Shown here one piece after another: positions 11,661 to 23,830 of a stretch of 64,000 nucleotides of DNA (the first letter of the stretch is position 1; the number at the start of each line of letters is the position of its first letter). The stretch is from contig JAKSZT010005175.1 of the NCBI GenBank assembly GCA_026826555.1, positions 4,569,902 through 4,633,901 of the forward strand, given 5' to 3'. The position numbers and the translations under genes were made by a program. The notes beneath the pieces were generated by a model, which did not search any database, had not been told where the DNA came from, and worked only from the letters and a program-made list of their open reading frames with translations. Source of the DNA: Tolypeutes matacus. Lineage: Eukaryota; Chordata; Mammalia; Cingulata; Chlamyphoridae.

Positions 11661-12550
11661 TTAACTGCCCTAATCTTTGAGGAATGTGCTACATCCTCTC
11701 TGCACCCTGGGATGGCAAAACTCTCCCAGAACATTGAGTGGGGACATCCACCCTCTTCAACTCCTGGGACAAACTCACGCTTTCTGTACACATGGGTGGG
11801 GCTTCTCTCTTGGTCCAAGGAGATGTCTTAATTCCAGATCTCTGCTTCCACGGTTTTCTTCTTAAATCTGATTCTCCTTCAATATCTCCTTTCCATGTCC
11901 TCTTTTGTCCAAGCTGACAGTGGTTTTGTTGATACAGCTCTCTCAAAACTTTGTTGGTTTAGCATGCAGGAAGCAGGGGTCCAAGCCATCAGACAGTAAG
12001 ACTTTCCACAAGTCTTTCCGAGATAACTGTATCTTCAATTCTGATTTACAAGTTCAAGTTTAATAAAGTCTTCAAATGGGGCATTTTCATCTGGGAATTT
12101 GATTTCCAGAAACTTGGAAGTTCTGGAATCACTTTCTGTTTTCTTTGTGCCCAAAAGTTCAGTCCTTACTGTACTTCACTCATCTAGTATTTTGCTATAA
12201 GCTGCCAGGAGAAGCTAAGCCACATTCTCTGAGTTTACCTTGTAAAGTTCTTTAGCTAAATGCTCCAGTTCACCATTTTCAAATTCTGTCTTCCATATAA
12301 CACCAGGAGTTAATCTTGCTAAGTTCTCTGCAACTTTAAAACATGGGTTGCCTTTCCTCCAGTTTCCAATAATAGTTTCATCATTTACTTCTAAGGCATC
12401 ATAGAAAGTCTCTTAAGCATCCATATTACTGTCAACAGTCTCTTCAAAGTGATCTAGGCCTTTTCCATCAAGCATTTCACAATTCCTCCAAAAAAATACC
12501 CCTTATCCTTTATAAAACCGTTCCAACATTTTGGTATATGCAAAAGCACT

Positions 12551-12574
12551 TCCCTACTCCTTGGTATGAAATTC
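12551..12574 (-). other. Primer-binding site, tRNA-Leu-like
   Basis: Directly inside the 5' LTR the minus strand reads 'tcataccaaggagtaggg'. It differs in a few bases from the complement of the tRNA-Leu 3' end (TGG followed by TACCAGGAGTGGG). The ERVL and MaLR groups use this tRNA, which supports the family call. Confidence 0.6.
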
Positions 12575-13120
12575 TGTATTATTCCACCAAAGGGTGCTAA
12601 TGTGAAATACCAAAAATGGTTGGTGTTTATAAAGGGTTTTTATTTGGGGTAGAATTCCACAGATACCAGGCCATGAAGCATTAAGTTTCTTTTCTCACCA
12701 AAGCCCTTTGCCATGTGTTGGAGCAAGACAGCTGCTGATGTTTGCCAGCGCTCAGGCTTTTTGTGTTCCTCTCTTCCTGGGGCTGCATTTCTCTCCAGGC
12801 TTGGCTCCTCTGGTTCCTCCACAAGGACAGCTGTAGAATATCAGGTGAATGGCTCACTTCTCTTTTCCTGGGGCCTTCTTGCCAACATCAAAACTCCAAC
12901 ATCAAAACTGCTTCTCAAAAACTGCTGCAATTCTGTTCTTTGTGGTGCCTTTTATATTTTCTTCCCCCACCCACCAAGGGTGGGGCTCAATGCCCTGATG
13001 TGTCCCTGTCAATACACTAATCAGAAACTTAATCATACCCAGATTAACAGATCAGTTTACAAGCATGATCCAATTATATTTTTGGAATTCATGATTACAT
13101 TAAATTGCCCAATGGCTACA
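12575..13120 (-). repeat. 5' LTR of the MaLR-like element
   Basis: 546 bp, collinear with the LTR at 10408-10953 over its whole length. On the minus strand it begins TGTAGCCATTGGGC and ends AATAATACA. It has an AATAAA-type signal (plus-strand TTTATT near 12640) and TATA-like 'ctttataaac' close by. Confidence 0.85.
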
Positions 13121-13125
13121 AAAAC

Positions 13126-14540
13126 CAGTAGGACTGAAGCAGAATAATGGATTTATTCCTGGAGGGAATCTTAGTGGGCATCAACTTGTGTGTTTTATTT
13201 TGTTTCTTATTTTTATGCATATGATTAAAAATTTTAGGTACTGAGTGTGGGAAATGAGTTTAATACTGATTCCTTCACTTTTAGATCACTTAAGAATTTC
13301 TAAAATGCAGACCCTTGCATACTCCTCTATGAATGCAAGTTTTTATATTAGAAAATTTACACACATTAAACTTAGCTTCCAATGATCTTGTCTATGAGGA
13401 GGGATAAGAAAGTGAAAGTCTCCTTAGACCTTTGTGGTTTGACAGGTGTAGGGTGAACTCATGTTGTTGGATTGAAGTTCTTTCTCATGTCCAAGGCAAG
13501 TTTTACTTCATCCTTCAGTTCTTAATTCTAAGCTGTGTCACTATATTCCTAGCTGAGCTCTCACACTTCACAATAATTGACTAAATCAGTTTACTCAGAT
13601 TCAAAGACTTTCTGCAGCTCCTAAATTGGACAACTAAGTCTTCCCCCTTGAATGAAAGAAATGCTCCAGTTTTCTGGCATCATTTCTTTATTTGGTTCTC
13701 CTGACCCTGAGAAACAATGTCATGACACACAATCTTCTACTCACATTAGGGCCAAGATAGTCCAGGTGCTTATTATACAAAACAACCAATCCATGTAAGC
13801 TCCAGCCTCAATGGAGATCATTTGTTCTTCAGATGACAAGCAGATTCTATGAACTGCTGAGAGATACCATTCCTTTGGGTGCTATCATGCATGGTAACTA
13901 GAGAAAGCAAGGCTTTCCAAATCACCCAATGTAGCAGGGGAAAAGAACCTTCTCTCTTGTTTGCATGATGTCCATTTTCTTTTCAATAGCCAGGAAAAAA
14001 GAACAGAATGTAATTAAATCTACAGGGACATATCAATCTCCTATGACATATCATTAGTTCAGCTTGACACTGTACTTCCAGTTAATCTTGTCCATTCCTA
14101 TGATTTAGTCTCCCATAGAGTAAATGATGTCATGAGCTCAATATTAAAGAGAGCAAAAAATTATATAGGTGGTAGGGTTAAGAGGTGATACACATTTCCT
14201 AACATCAATGACTTATAGCTTCAGGGATAATTTCAAAAATAAATAATGACATGTGCATTGGGTGCAGTCTCTAACCCCCATTAGTGAGGCAGATTACACC
14301 TCTTTTCAAAGGTGGTGCTTGAGACAATGGGCAAGAGAGTGTTAGCTGTTTAGAAAAAAGGAACAGGATGTCAAGCTATTTCAGATAAAGGAATAGAACA
14401 ATGAAAATGTCAGAAACAGCTGAAGAACTGCATGTGTGTGTGGTAGGGATACAAGAAGTAGGAGATGAGAATGGAGAAGTCCATGTGGCCATGGTTTGAA
14501 AAGCCTTGTGTTTAAATCACATCACAAAGACTGTGATCAA
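13126..14540. other. Intergenic stretch, nothing recognised
   Basis: AT-rich, CpG-poor, without convincing open frames, RNA genes or named repeats. Confidence 0.5.
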
Positions 14541-14544
14541 ACAC

Positions 14545-14975
14545 TTAGCAGTCTGAGAAGGCACAATATAAATGCCATATTCTCATGACTGTGGAGAATA
14601 GAATGGAGCAAGACAGACTCAAAGCTAGGTGCTTAATTGGGAACCCATTACAACAGCCCTGGTGAGAAGTGGAGAGGCCTGTACTGAATCTTTGGCAGGG
14701 AGAATGGAGAAAGGAAAAAGGATTTGAGAGAGGTTTAGGAGGGAGAATCAGTAGGATCAAATGAATATAGGAGATGAGGGAGGAGGAGAGTCTAGGATAA
14801 CTATCCATCTTGTAATTTGGGCAGTAGGTAAGAAGGTAGTAAAATTCAACTGTTCACTGAGATGGGGGTCAGGAGACGAGAATGTCTAGGTTTGTAGGGG
14901 CTTACAAGTTTAAGGTTGGACACATTGAGTTGCTGATACCTGTGAGGCATCAAGTGAAGGTGTCCATCACTTACT
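14545..14975 (-). mobile_element. L2 LINE fragment, antisense
   Basis: Read on the minus strand it follows the L2 ORF2 path also seen in sense at 5340-5700. Clear points are 'gtccaaccttaaac' (from 14912), 'catctcagtgaacagttga' (from 14850) and a pyrimidine-rich stretch matching 14745-14790. Dead copy. Confidence 0.65.
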
Positions 14976-15029
14976 ATTTATACAGGTATGGTATTAAGGT
15001 TAACATTAACCAGGAACTAGCATCTAGAG

Positions 15030-16990
15030 AATCAATTTAAGACACTTAATTTCTTTCTCTCTATCTCTACGATCACATATAGGTCAGGCCTGAATCAATC
15101 ATTTGATTCATAGGTTTAATCAATCAACCTATGACATCATATGGTCCTGGGCTTTTTTGTTGGGAGAATTTTTTTTTTTTTTTTTGGTGGTACTCTGGCT
15201 GGGGATTGAACCCATGACTCATATGTGGTAAGCTGGGCCTCATCAGCTTCCCTGAGTTGGTTTTTTTTTTTCATTTTTTTGCTTTTTTTTTTTTTTTTCA
15301 TAAGGTACCAGGAATCAAAACTGGGACCTCCCATGTGGGAGGTGGAAGCTCAATTGCTTGAGTTACCTCTGCTACCTGTTGGGAGAATTTTAACTACTTA
15401 TTCAATCTTTCTACTGGGTATTGGTTGTTGAAATTACTATATCTTCTTGAGTAATTGTAGGGAATTCTTGTATTCCTAGGAATTTGTTCATTTCATTGAG
15501 ACTATCTAATATTTTTGGATACAGTTGTTCATGGTATCCTCTTATAGTCCCTTTATTTCAGTGTGGAAGGTAGTACATTTATCTCTTCCACATCATAGGG
15601 GTTATGGATGTGGCAACCCCATGATCTGGAAAATATACATAAATTTTTTTGCCCTCCTTTTGTACCAGAGAAGAAGTCTCAGTTTTGTTTTGTTTTTCTT
15701 TTGTGGGATTTAAGGTAACTTATTTTAAAATTTGGGTTAAGTATTTGGTTATAGATGATATTAACCAATACTATACATATATTTTATGCATTTTTGAATT
15801 TCTAAACTTTTTCTGTGTTATCTGCTGGCCTTTGCATGTTTTCTGCAGCTTCCACAAAATTCCCATTTATTTTCTTATCCTGATCTGCAATATATCAAAA
15901 CCGTGCTGGGGAAAGTCACAATCTGGAATGAATAACTGCAATGTCACCCTTTTCATTTCTGATTTTAGTCTTTTCTGTCCTCTTGATTTTTGCTTCATCA
16001 GTTTTGCTAATGTATTGTCAATTTTACTTATCTTTTCAAAGAACCAAATTTTGGTGTTGTTGATTCTCTCTATTGTTTTTTCTTATTCTCTATTTCCTTT
16101 ATCTCTGCTCTAATATTTGTGATTTTCTCCCTTGTGCTCACATTGAGTTTAGTTAACTTTTTTTTCTTATTCTTTATGTGTTGAGGTTAGGTCTCTTTGA
16201 ATTATTTATTCTTTTTTAATATAAATGGTTAGATTTATAAGTTTATTTCTCAGTATTGTCTGCTGCATCCTATAAGGTTTTGTTTATTGTATTTTCATTT
16301 ATCTCAAGATATTGCCTTATTTCCCTCGTGCCTTCCTCTTTAACCCATTGATTGAGAGTAAATTGATTAATTTTCTCATAGTTTGTAATTTCCATTTCTC
16401 CATCTATTACTGATTTCTAGCTTTATTCTGTTTTGTTTGGAGAAGAAACATTGTGTGTTTTCTATATTTTTTTAATTATTGAGGTTTGTTTTGTGATCTA
16501 GCATGTGGTTTATCCTGTAGGATGATCCATGCACACTCAAGAAAAATGTGTATTCTGTTATGGTCGGGTGAAGTATTATATACATGACTGTTAGGTATAG
16601 TTGTTTAGAATATCATTCAAGTCCTATATTTCCTCAATGATCTTCTGTCTAGATGTTCTGTCTATTATTGAAAGTGGAATGTTTAAATACCCTACTATTA
16701 ATGTACAACTATAAATTTTTTTCCTTCACATCTGTCAGTATTTGCTTCATATATTTTGTGGCTATTTTGTTAGGTGTATATATATTTATAATCATTATGT
16801 CTTCCTGTTGCATGGACTCCTTTATCAGTAATAAATGACCATCTTTGTTCCTTATAACTACTTTTGACTTAAGTCTATTTTATCTTATATTAGCAAGGTA
16901 CCCCAGTTCTCTTTTTGTTACTATTTGCATGGTATATTTTTTCCATCTTTTTCTACTCTAGGATTTCTCAGGTATAGCTCATTATCTATG
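15030..16990 (-). mobile_element. L1 ORF2, antisense, interrupted by a SINE dimer
   Basis: From 'atggtcctgggcttttttgt' (15141) the antisense of L1 ORF2 runs from the reverse transcriptase into the endonuclease region: 'ctaggaatttgttcatttca' (15476), 'tgctgcatcctataagg' (16261), 'aatgtgtattctgttatggt' (16544), 'gtttgcatggtatattttt' (16923). The 5' third is interrupted by two SINEs (15173-15376), after which L1 resumes in register. Frames are broken. Confidence 0.8.
15173..15376 (-). mobile_element. tRNA-Ala-derived SINE dimer, antisense, one target duplication
   Basis: Two SINE units in tandem (about 15173-15258 and 15259-15376), both with poly(A) tails seen as poly(T). A single 15-bp duplication of L1 sequence, 'tgttgggagaatttt', lies at 15158-15172 and 15377-15391. 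The tRNA-like B box is visible in each (complement of 'gattgaacccatg' and 'caaaactggga'). Having one duplication around both units means they inserted together, or one later landed in the other's tail. Confidence 0.85.
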
Positions 16991-16994
16991 TTAA

Positions 16995-19900
16995 CATCAC
17001 ATTTCCTTATGCTCCTCCTGCCTGAGACAGTTTCTCATATTTTCCTTGTTTTTCATGACCTTGACAGTTCTCAAGGGTATTGGTCAGATATTTTGTAGAA
17101 TGTCCCTCTATTGAAATTTGGCTCGTGTTTTTCTCATTATTAGACTGGGATTACGGGTTTGGGGGAGGAAGACCCATTTTCATGACATCATATCAAGGAT
17201 GCCTACTATGAACATGATTTTTCACTGTGGATTTTGAACTTGAGAACCTGGCTGAAGTCATGTTTGTCATATTTCTCCACTACAAATTTATTCTTTTCCC
17301 CTCCACTTCCCATATGCTCTTTGGAAAGAAGTCCCTCTATGCAGCTCACACTTAAGGAGTGAGGAGTTATCCTTCCCCTTCTTGAGGGCAGAGTATCTAT
17401 ATAAATTATTTGCATTTCTTCATGGGATATTTGTCTCTTCTCCCTCATTTATTCAATCATTTACTTATATCTAGATGGACTTATGGGTATTTGCTTTATA
17501 TTTTGGGTTATAATACAACTCTAATTTATGGCTCTAATTGTTTCAGCTTTGGCCATTGGAAACTCTTTCAGTTGGCTCCTGGGACCCTTTGACACACCCA
17601 CATTGTAGTGTGTTTGGGAATTTGTTAATTATTGTTTTGTTTTTGAGCACTTCCTTACTTATTGCAACTTCAAGATGCTCTAAGATTGTCTTGTATATTT
17701 CCTGCCATGATCTTATAGTTGATCATTTCTTAAAGGAGTCCTGGTTACTTTTATTGGAAAATGATATTAGAAACCAAGACCTGGTGCTAAGTGTGTTCAT
17801 TGCTACTGGGGTGTTTTTGGTTCTAGACCCTTTCGCCTGAAAGAAGTAAAGGCATATATACTAACTCATGTTAATACACATATCTATAAATATTCCCATA
17901 CAATTATCTGTATCTCTGTTAAGCTAAACATGAGATCACAATGTCTCTAACTCTAGTCCATTACATTATGAATCATTGTAGCCTCCTCCCTTTCTTAACT
18001 TAAAACTTCCAGACCAACTCTGAAAAACCTGGCTCCTACCATCTGTCATCCATATTCTTTATTCTTCACATGCAATATACATGTATAGCAGCTTCAGAAT
18101 CATTAGCCAAAACCCTGTGGGAACCACTTTTGTCAACTAGAATATAGTGCTTTTGTGCAGTTATTTTTGCCTTTAGTCTTACAGATTCCATTATTTCCAA
18201 ATTATTTGGTTAAGCACCTTTCCAACCCACCCCCAACCCCTTCAGTGAGATTGTTTCATACATTTGTAATATATTAACAGCCTGTGTTCCTGCCCAGGAT
18301 CTTATAGCTTCTTAAATGCTTTTATTTTTTTTAACTTTCACACGTTAAGGTTCACTTGTGCCATAAAATTTATGGATTTTGACAAATGCATATTATCGTG
18401 TATTCACCTTTACAACATCATACAGAATAGTTTCACTACCCTAAAAATTCCCTGTGCTCCACTTATTCATCCTCCCTCCCCCTGAATACCTGGTAATTAC
18501 TGATCTTTTTACCATCTCCATAGTTTTGCCTTTTCCAGGGTGTCTTATGACTAGAATCATACTGTGTGTAGCCTTTTCCAACTACCTCCTTTCACTCAGC
18601 AATATACACTTTAGTTTCCTCCATGTCTTTTCATAGCCTAATAGCTTATTTCTTTTTATCACTGAAAAATATTCCATTACATGGTTGTACCACAGTTCAT
18701 TTATTCATTTACCTCTTGAAGGATGTCTTGGTTGCTTCCAGTTTGGGGTAATATGAGCAAAGCTGCTATAAATATTCACATCCACAGGATTTTTTGTGGG
18801 CATAGATTTTTAAATCAGTTGGGAGTGCAATTATTGAATTGTATACTAAAACTGTCAAACTCTTCTAAAGTGACTGTACCATTTTGCATTCCCACCTGTA
18901 GGAAAAAAGAGTTCTTCCATATCCCCTGAGCAATAGTTATGTCAGGTTGTTCTTTGGCTTTTTCTTTTGTTTTTCATTCTAGTTATGTAATATCTCACTT
19001 TTTAAATTTTGCAATTCCATAATATATAATATTGAGAGTCTTTGCACATGCTTATCTGTCATCTGTATATCTTTGGTGTGGTATTTTTTCAGATCGTTTG
19101 ACCACTTTTTAATTGGGTTGTTTGTTTTTATTGGGTTTTAAGAGTTCTTTGTAAGTCCTTTATCATTTGCAAACTTTTCTTTTCAGTCTCTTAACTGCAT
19201 CTTTTTGGAGCAGTTTTTAAATTCCAAAACCTTACCCATTTTTTTCTTTGATGGACCATGCTTTTGGTATGGTATCTAAGAAAATCACCAAACCGAAGGT
19301 CACTTAGATTTTCTTCTCTCATATCTTTAGATGTTTTATGGTTTTGCATTTTAGATTTAGGTTTATGATCCATTTTGAGTTAATTTTTGTAAGGGGTATA
19401 AAATCTGGGGCTGGATTCCTTTTTGTCCATGTGGATGTCCAGTTGTTCCCATACCAATGGTTGAAAACTATCCTTTCTCCACTGAATTGCTTTTGCTCCT
19501 TTGTGAAAGATCAGTTGGCTAGTTTTATTATTTATTTATTATACTTTTGGAGGTCTTTTCTTGCATTTTCTGTGTGTCATTGAACTATTTTGTTGAGGAT
19601 TTTTTTTGTGTTTTTGTTCTTGGGAGATATTAGCCTATACTTTTTGAGTCTCTGTCTTTGTCTTGTTTTGGTATTGGCATAATGCTGGCCTCATAAAATG
19701 CTTTAGAAAATTCTCCCTCCTTTATTTACTATTTTCTAGAAAAGATGGTTTAAAATGTTATTTTTCCTTAAATGTTTGATAAAATTCACTAGTGATATCA
19801 CCCAGCCCTGAAAATTTCTTTTTCAGAAGATTTTAAACTGTGAATTCAATTCCTTTAGTAGTTATAGTTATCTATTTCATCTTGGGCAATTTTGGTAGTT

Positions 19901-22900
19901 TTTTGGTTTTACATAGATTGATTCATTTCATCTAATTTGTTAATTTTTTGTGCATGGCATTATTCATAGTATTTCCCTATTATCCGTTTAATGTCTGGGT
20001 CATTTGTGGTTGATAACCTTTCTTAAATTCCTGAGTTGATCATTTGTTTTTCTCTCTTTGACAGTCTTGCTGGTTTTAACAATAATTTAGATGTTTTCAT
20101 GGGTTTCATGGATTTTACTCTATTGTTTTTCTGCTTTCAATTTCGCTGATTTCTGCCCTTACCATTTATTTCCTTTCTTCTGCCTGCCTTGATCCTATTT
20201 TGCTCTTCTTTTTCTGGATTCCTAAGTCGGAAGCTTAGCTTATTGGCTTGAGACATTTATTCTTTTCTAATATAAGGATTTAATGCTATACATTTCTAAG
20301 TACTGACCTAATACTTAATATGCAATATTTTCTATTTCATTCAGTTCAATATACTTTTTTATTTCCCTCGAGACTTACTCTTTGACCCGTTAATTATTTA
20401 GGAGTGGATTGTTTACTTTCCAAGTATTAGAGATTTTCTATTATATTTTTGTTATTGATATCTAGTCTAATTCCATTATGATAAGAGAACATACCTTGTG
20501 TGATTTCAATTGTTTTTAAACTTAAGGTATGTTTTACAAACCAGAAAACAGTCTATCTTGGTCACCATTCCATCTGCACTTGGATGTGTATTCTGCCACC
20601 ATGGAGTAGAGTGTTTTATGTCAGTTAAATTCACTTGATTGATGGTGTTTTTCAGGTCTGTATCCTTGCTGATTTTCTGTCAGCTAGTTCTATCTATTAC
20701 TGAGAGAGAAATGTTGAATTCTCCAAACATAATTATGTTTTTTCTAAATCTCCTTTCTATTTTTTCAGTTTTGCAGAACTCTGTATTTTGAAACTCTGGT
20801 GTTAGGTGCATAAACATTTAGGATTGGTATCTCATATAAGTGAATTGACCCTTTCAACATTGTGTAATATACATTTTTATCCCTGATAATTTTCTTTGCT
20901 CTTAAGTATAATTTATCTGATTTTAACTTATTTTAGCTTAGTGTATATATGTTATAACACATTCCATCCTTATTTTTAGAAGTGAGTTTCTTGTAGGCAG
21001 CACATACTTGGGTCATCTTTTTAAGTCCATTCTGACAGTCTTTTTTCATGGGTGAGCTTAGATCATTTATATCTAATGTAATTATTTGTGTGTTGTGATT
21101 TAGGTATAACATCAGTTGTTCTCTGTTTGTTCCTCCTGTTCCCTCTTTCCTATCTTCTTTTGGACTATTTTAATTTTTTTTTAACTATCTCATTTTAATT
21201 TAGCTGTTGTGCTTTTTGGCTGTATCTCTTTTTCTTACATTTTTTCTGTTGATTGCTCTAGGAATTACAATGCTTACATATGTAACATTCACGGTCTAAT
21301 TGGAAACTGTATTTTACCACTATAAGTGGAATGTGTAGACTTTATGACAACATAGATCCTTTAAAACATGCCTCTTTATTTTGTAGTGTCTTATATATTA
21401 CAATCATATACATTGAAATCCCATCAGATTATGTTACAGTTTCATCTTCCAAACATCAGATGTATTTTAAAGAACTCAAGGGAAGAGCAGTCTGCAATAT
21501 TTTGTCAGATCACTGCCATTTCTTTTGTTCTGCCTTCATTCTAACATTGCACCTTTCCTACTGGTATCATTTCCCTTCATCTCAAGTACCTCCTTTAGCC
21601 ATTCTTTTAGTGAAGGCCTGCTGAAAACAAGTTACCTGAAATTTTCTGTATCCAAGAAGATCTTTATTTTAACTTCATTCCCACAGTATTTTTAAAGAAA
21701 TATTTTACTGGATATATATGGAATTCTGGTTGACAGTTCTTTTTTTTTTTTTTCAGCACTTTAAAATTTCTATTTCACTTCCTTCTGTCCTCCATAGTTT
21801 CTGGTGAGAATTTCACAGTCATTCAAATTGTTTTTCTCCTATTAGTAAGGTGTTGTTTTTCTCTGGTTGCTTTCAAGACTTTTTTTCTTCAGTTTTCAGC
21901 AGTTTGATGATGATGTATCTAGGTGTTGTTTTCTTTGAGTATATCCTGTTTGCAGTCCATTGAGCTTCTTAAATCTACTTTTATATCTTTAGCTAAATGT
22001 GGGAAGTTTTTACCTATTATTTCTTTGAAAAAAATTTCCAATACTGCACTCTTTTTCCTTTCCTTCTGGAACTCCAATCGTGTGAATGGTAGGCCTTTTG
22101 GTTTTGCCTTATATATCCCCAAGGCTTTTTTTTTTTTTCCCCTGTCTTTTTGGTGTTTTTCAATCTTATTTCTCTTGGTGATTGTATCATTTCTATTGAT
22201 CTGTCTTCAGTTTCACTGACCCTTTTCTCTGTCATTGCCAATCTGATATTGAGCCTATGCAGTGAAGTTTTTATTTTGCTTAATGTATTTTTCAGCACTA
22301 AATAGTCCATTTAGTTCTTCTTCATAACTTCCATTATTTTAATGAGACTTTCTGTATTTTCATTTGTTCAAAAATGTTTTACCTTATCCTCTTGCAGCAT
22401 TTTTATAATGGCTCCCTAAGCATTTTTATTAAAAATGATTTCAGTTTCTTTTTGTCATCTCAGCATTGGTTATCTGTTGATTATCTTTTGCCATGTGAGA
22501 TGTGATTTTCAGGTTCTCCATTGCTTAGTAATTTTACATGGCATCCTAAATATTTTGAATGTTAGGTTATGATTCTTTTGGTCTTCCATATACCCCATGG
22601 TTGATGTAGATATTTTTGTTTTGGCAGGCAATCTACCAGTTTGGGTTCAGTCCATAAGTTCAGTTCAACATTCTGTGGGATCTGTTTTAATTTTAGCTCC
22701 ATTGCCAAAAACATTACAGTACTCACTCAGTGGCTAGTCTGGGGACAGGTAGTGGTATAACACTAACATCAAGTCCTTGAAGCCTGGACTCAGGGGTAAG
22801 CCCAAGAAATTATAAACAAATTTTGGGTTTGCTTTCTCAAATTTCTCTTTCTTCACAATTTCCTTCATACTTTCTGGTTCTCAAGGCTCCCTTTTAAGTT
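16995..22900 (-). mobile_element. Long antisense L1 (about 6 kb, possibly near full length or adjoining copies)
   Basis: Left to right the sequence passes from the L1 3' UTR to ORF2 and on to the 5' side. UTR marks include 'cttgacagttctcaagggta' (17062), 'ttggctcctgggaccctttg' (17573) and 'cagaatagtttcactacc' (18423). ORF2 C-terminal and reverse transcriptase marks follow (19340-20900). The 5'-side block has 'gaattctggttgacag' (21721) and 'ggaactccaatcgtgtgaat' (22069). The order fits one element read in antisense, but several fragments cannot be excluded. All frames are broken. Confidence 0.65.
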
Positions 22901-23690
22901 CTTTTGCCAGAAATCCAGGGCCAAGCAGCAGTAGGACAGAGAAAGAGAAAAGCAGCTGGGGTTGCCCCAACTCTTGGACACCCAGCTCCTTCAGTCAGAG
23001 AAGAACATTCTCCTTATAAAAGTTTGAAGCTCTAGCAGCTTCCACTGACACCACCAACACCAAAGGATTGCTTGGGGAATAGCTGCAGTGTAAGAGATCA
23101 AAGGCAAGGCCAAAAAGGGGGTGCTTTACCCACTCTCTCTGAGTGTTAGGACATCTTTTTCCCTTCTCCAGGTGGAATTAGACGTCCTTCAGACCTTACA
23201 GGTCTCAGGTTGCAGTAACTCCAACCTGGGGATACTAGAGAGAAAAATGGTAAATGCATTCATCATTTCAAATTCTTGTCCTCTTCTCCAATATGCCTGC
23301 TACTATTTACTTTTCACTGTCTGCAAATAGCTGTTTTCTGCATTCTGTCCAGGTTTTATCAATGCATTCAGTATGAGAAACTCCATTTTACACAGAACCA
23401 GAGTCCCTCTTTCCCTCCATCTGATGTTTTTTCCTCACCTGAAAAGTTTATCTTGGCTGCATTGATGGCAAAGCAGCATTAGGTCCAAGTCAGCTATGTT
23501 GACACTTGAGGAGCACATTTTCTTGCGAAAGTCAAAACAAAGGCCAGGGTCACTAGAAACTTAGGGAAAATGGTCCAGTGACCAAGCAACTGAACTGAGT
23601 CCCATCTTGGAATTCTCAGAGCTGTGGTAGAAATACAGAGAGAGTTTATAGGGGTGGGCAAAAGCAGGAGGGACAGAGCAAGGAGGTCAT
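22901..23690. other. Border between L1-rich and repeat-poor sequence
   Basis: No gene, RNA or named repeat recognised. Base composition changes here from AT-rich to GC-richer. Confidence 0.5.
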
Positions 23691-23694
23691 TGCT

Positions 23695-23830
23695 GGTCTG
23701 TGCCTGCCTCCCTCCCCAGCCCTACCCCTTTCATCCCACCTCCCTCCCCAGTCCCTCCCCATGCCCAATCTTCCTCCTCAGCCCATCCCTGTGCCCTGCT
23801 TCCCTCCCACAAGTCTGAGCCAACCCCAGC
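23695..23830. repeat. Pyrimidine-rich low-complexity tract
   Basis: Repeated 'cctccctccccag'-like units over about 135 bp. The long open frames on both strands here result from the biased composition and are not genes. Confidence 0.8.

Larger units (their letters stand above)
10408..13120 (-). mobile_element. Complete MaLR/ERVL-like LTR retrotransposon, antisense
   Basis: Two direct LTRs (10408-10953 and 12575-13120) flank 1621 bp of internal sequence. The element starts TGTAGCC and ends AATACA on the minus strand. A perfect 5-bp duplication AAAAC lies at 10403-10407 and 13121-13125. Next to the 5' LTR is a sequence resembling the tRNA-Leu primer site used by the ERVL/MaLR group. Before the 3' LTR is a purine-rich tract. 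The LTRs differ at roughly one in ten positions by eye, so the copy is not recent. No long gag, pol or env frame survives. The size suits a non-autonomous MaLR. An 85-codon minus-strand frame at 11689-11946 may be a gag-related remnant. Confidence 0.85.

Noticed and set aside
22017..22310. 97-codon minus frame rich in charged residues
   Set aside because: It lies within antisense L1 5'-side sequence and is at best a piece of an L1 ORF remnant, not a host gene.
23695..23830. Possible CpG-island promoter in the C-rich tract
   Set aside because: The tract is C/T-rich, with almost no CpG dinucleotides.
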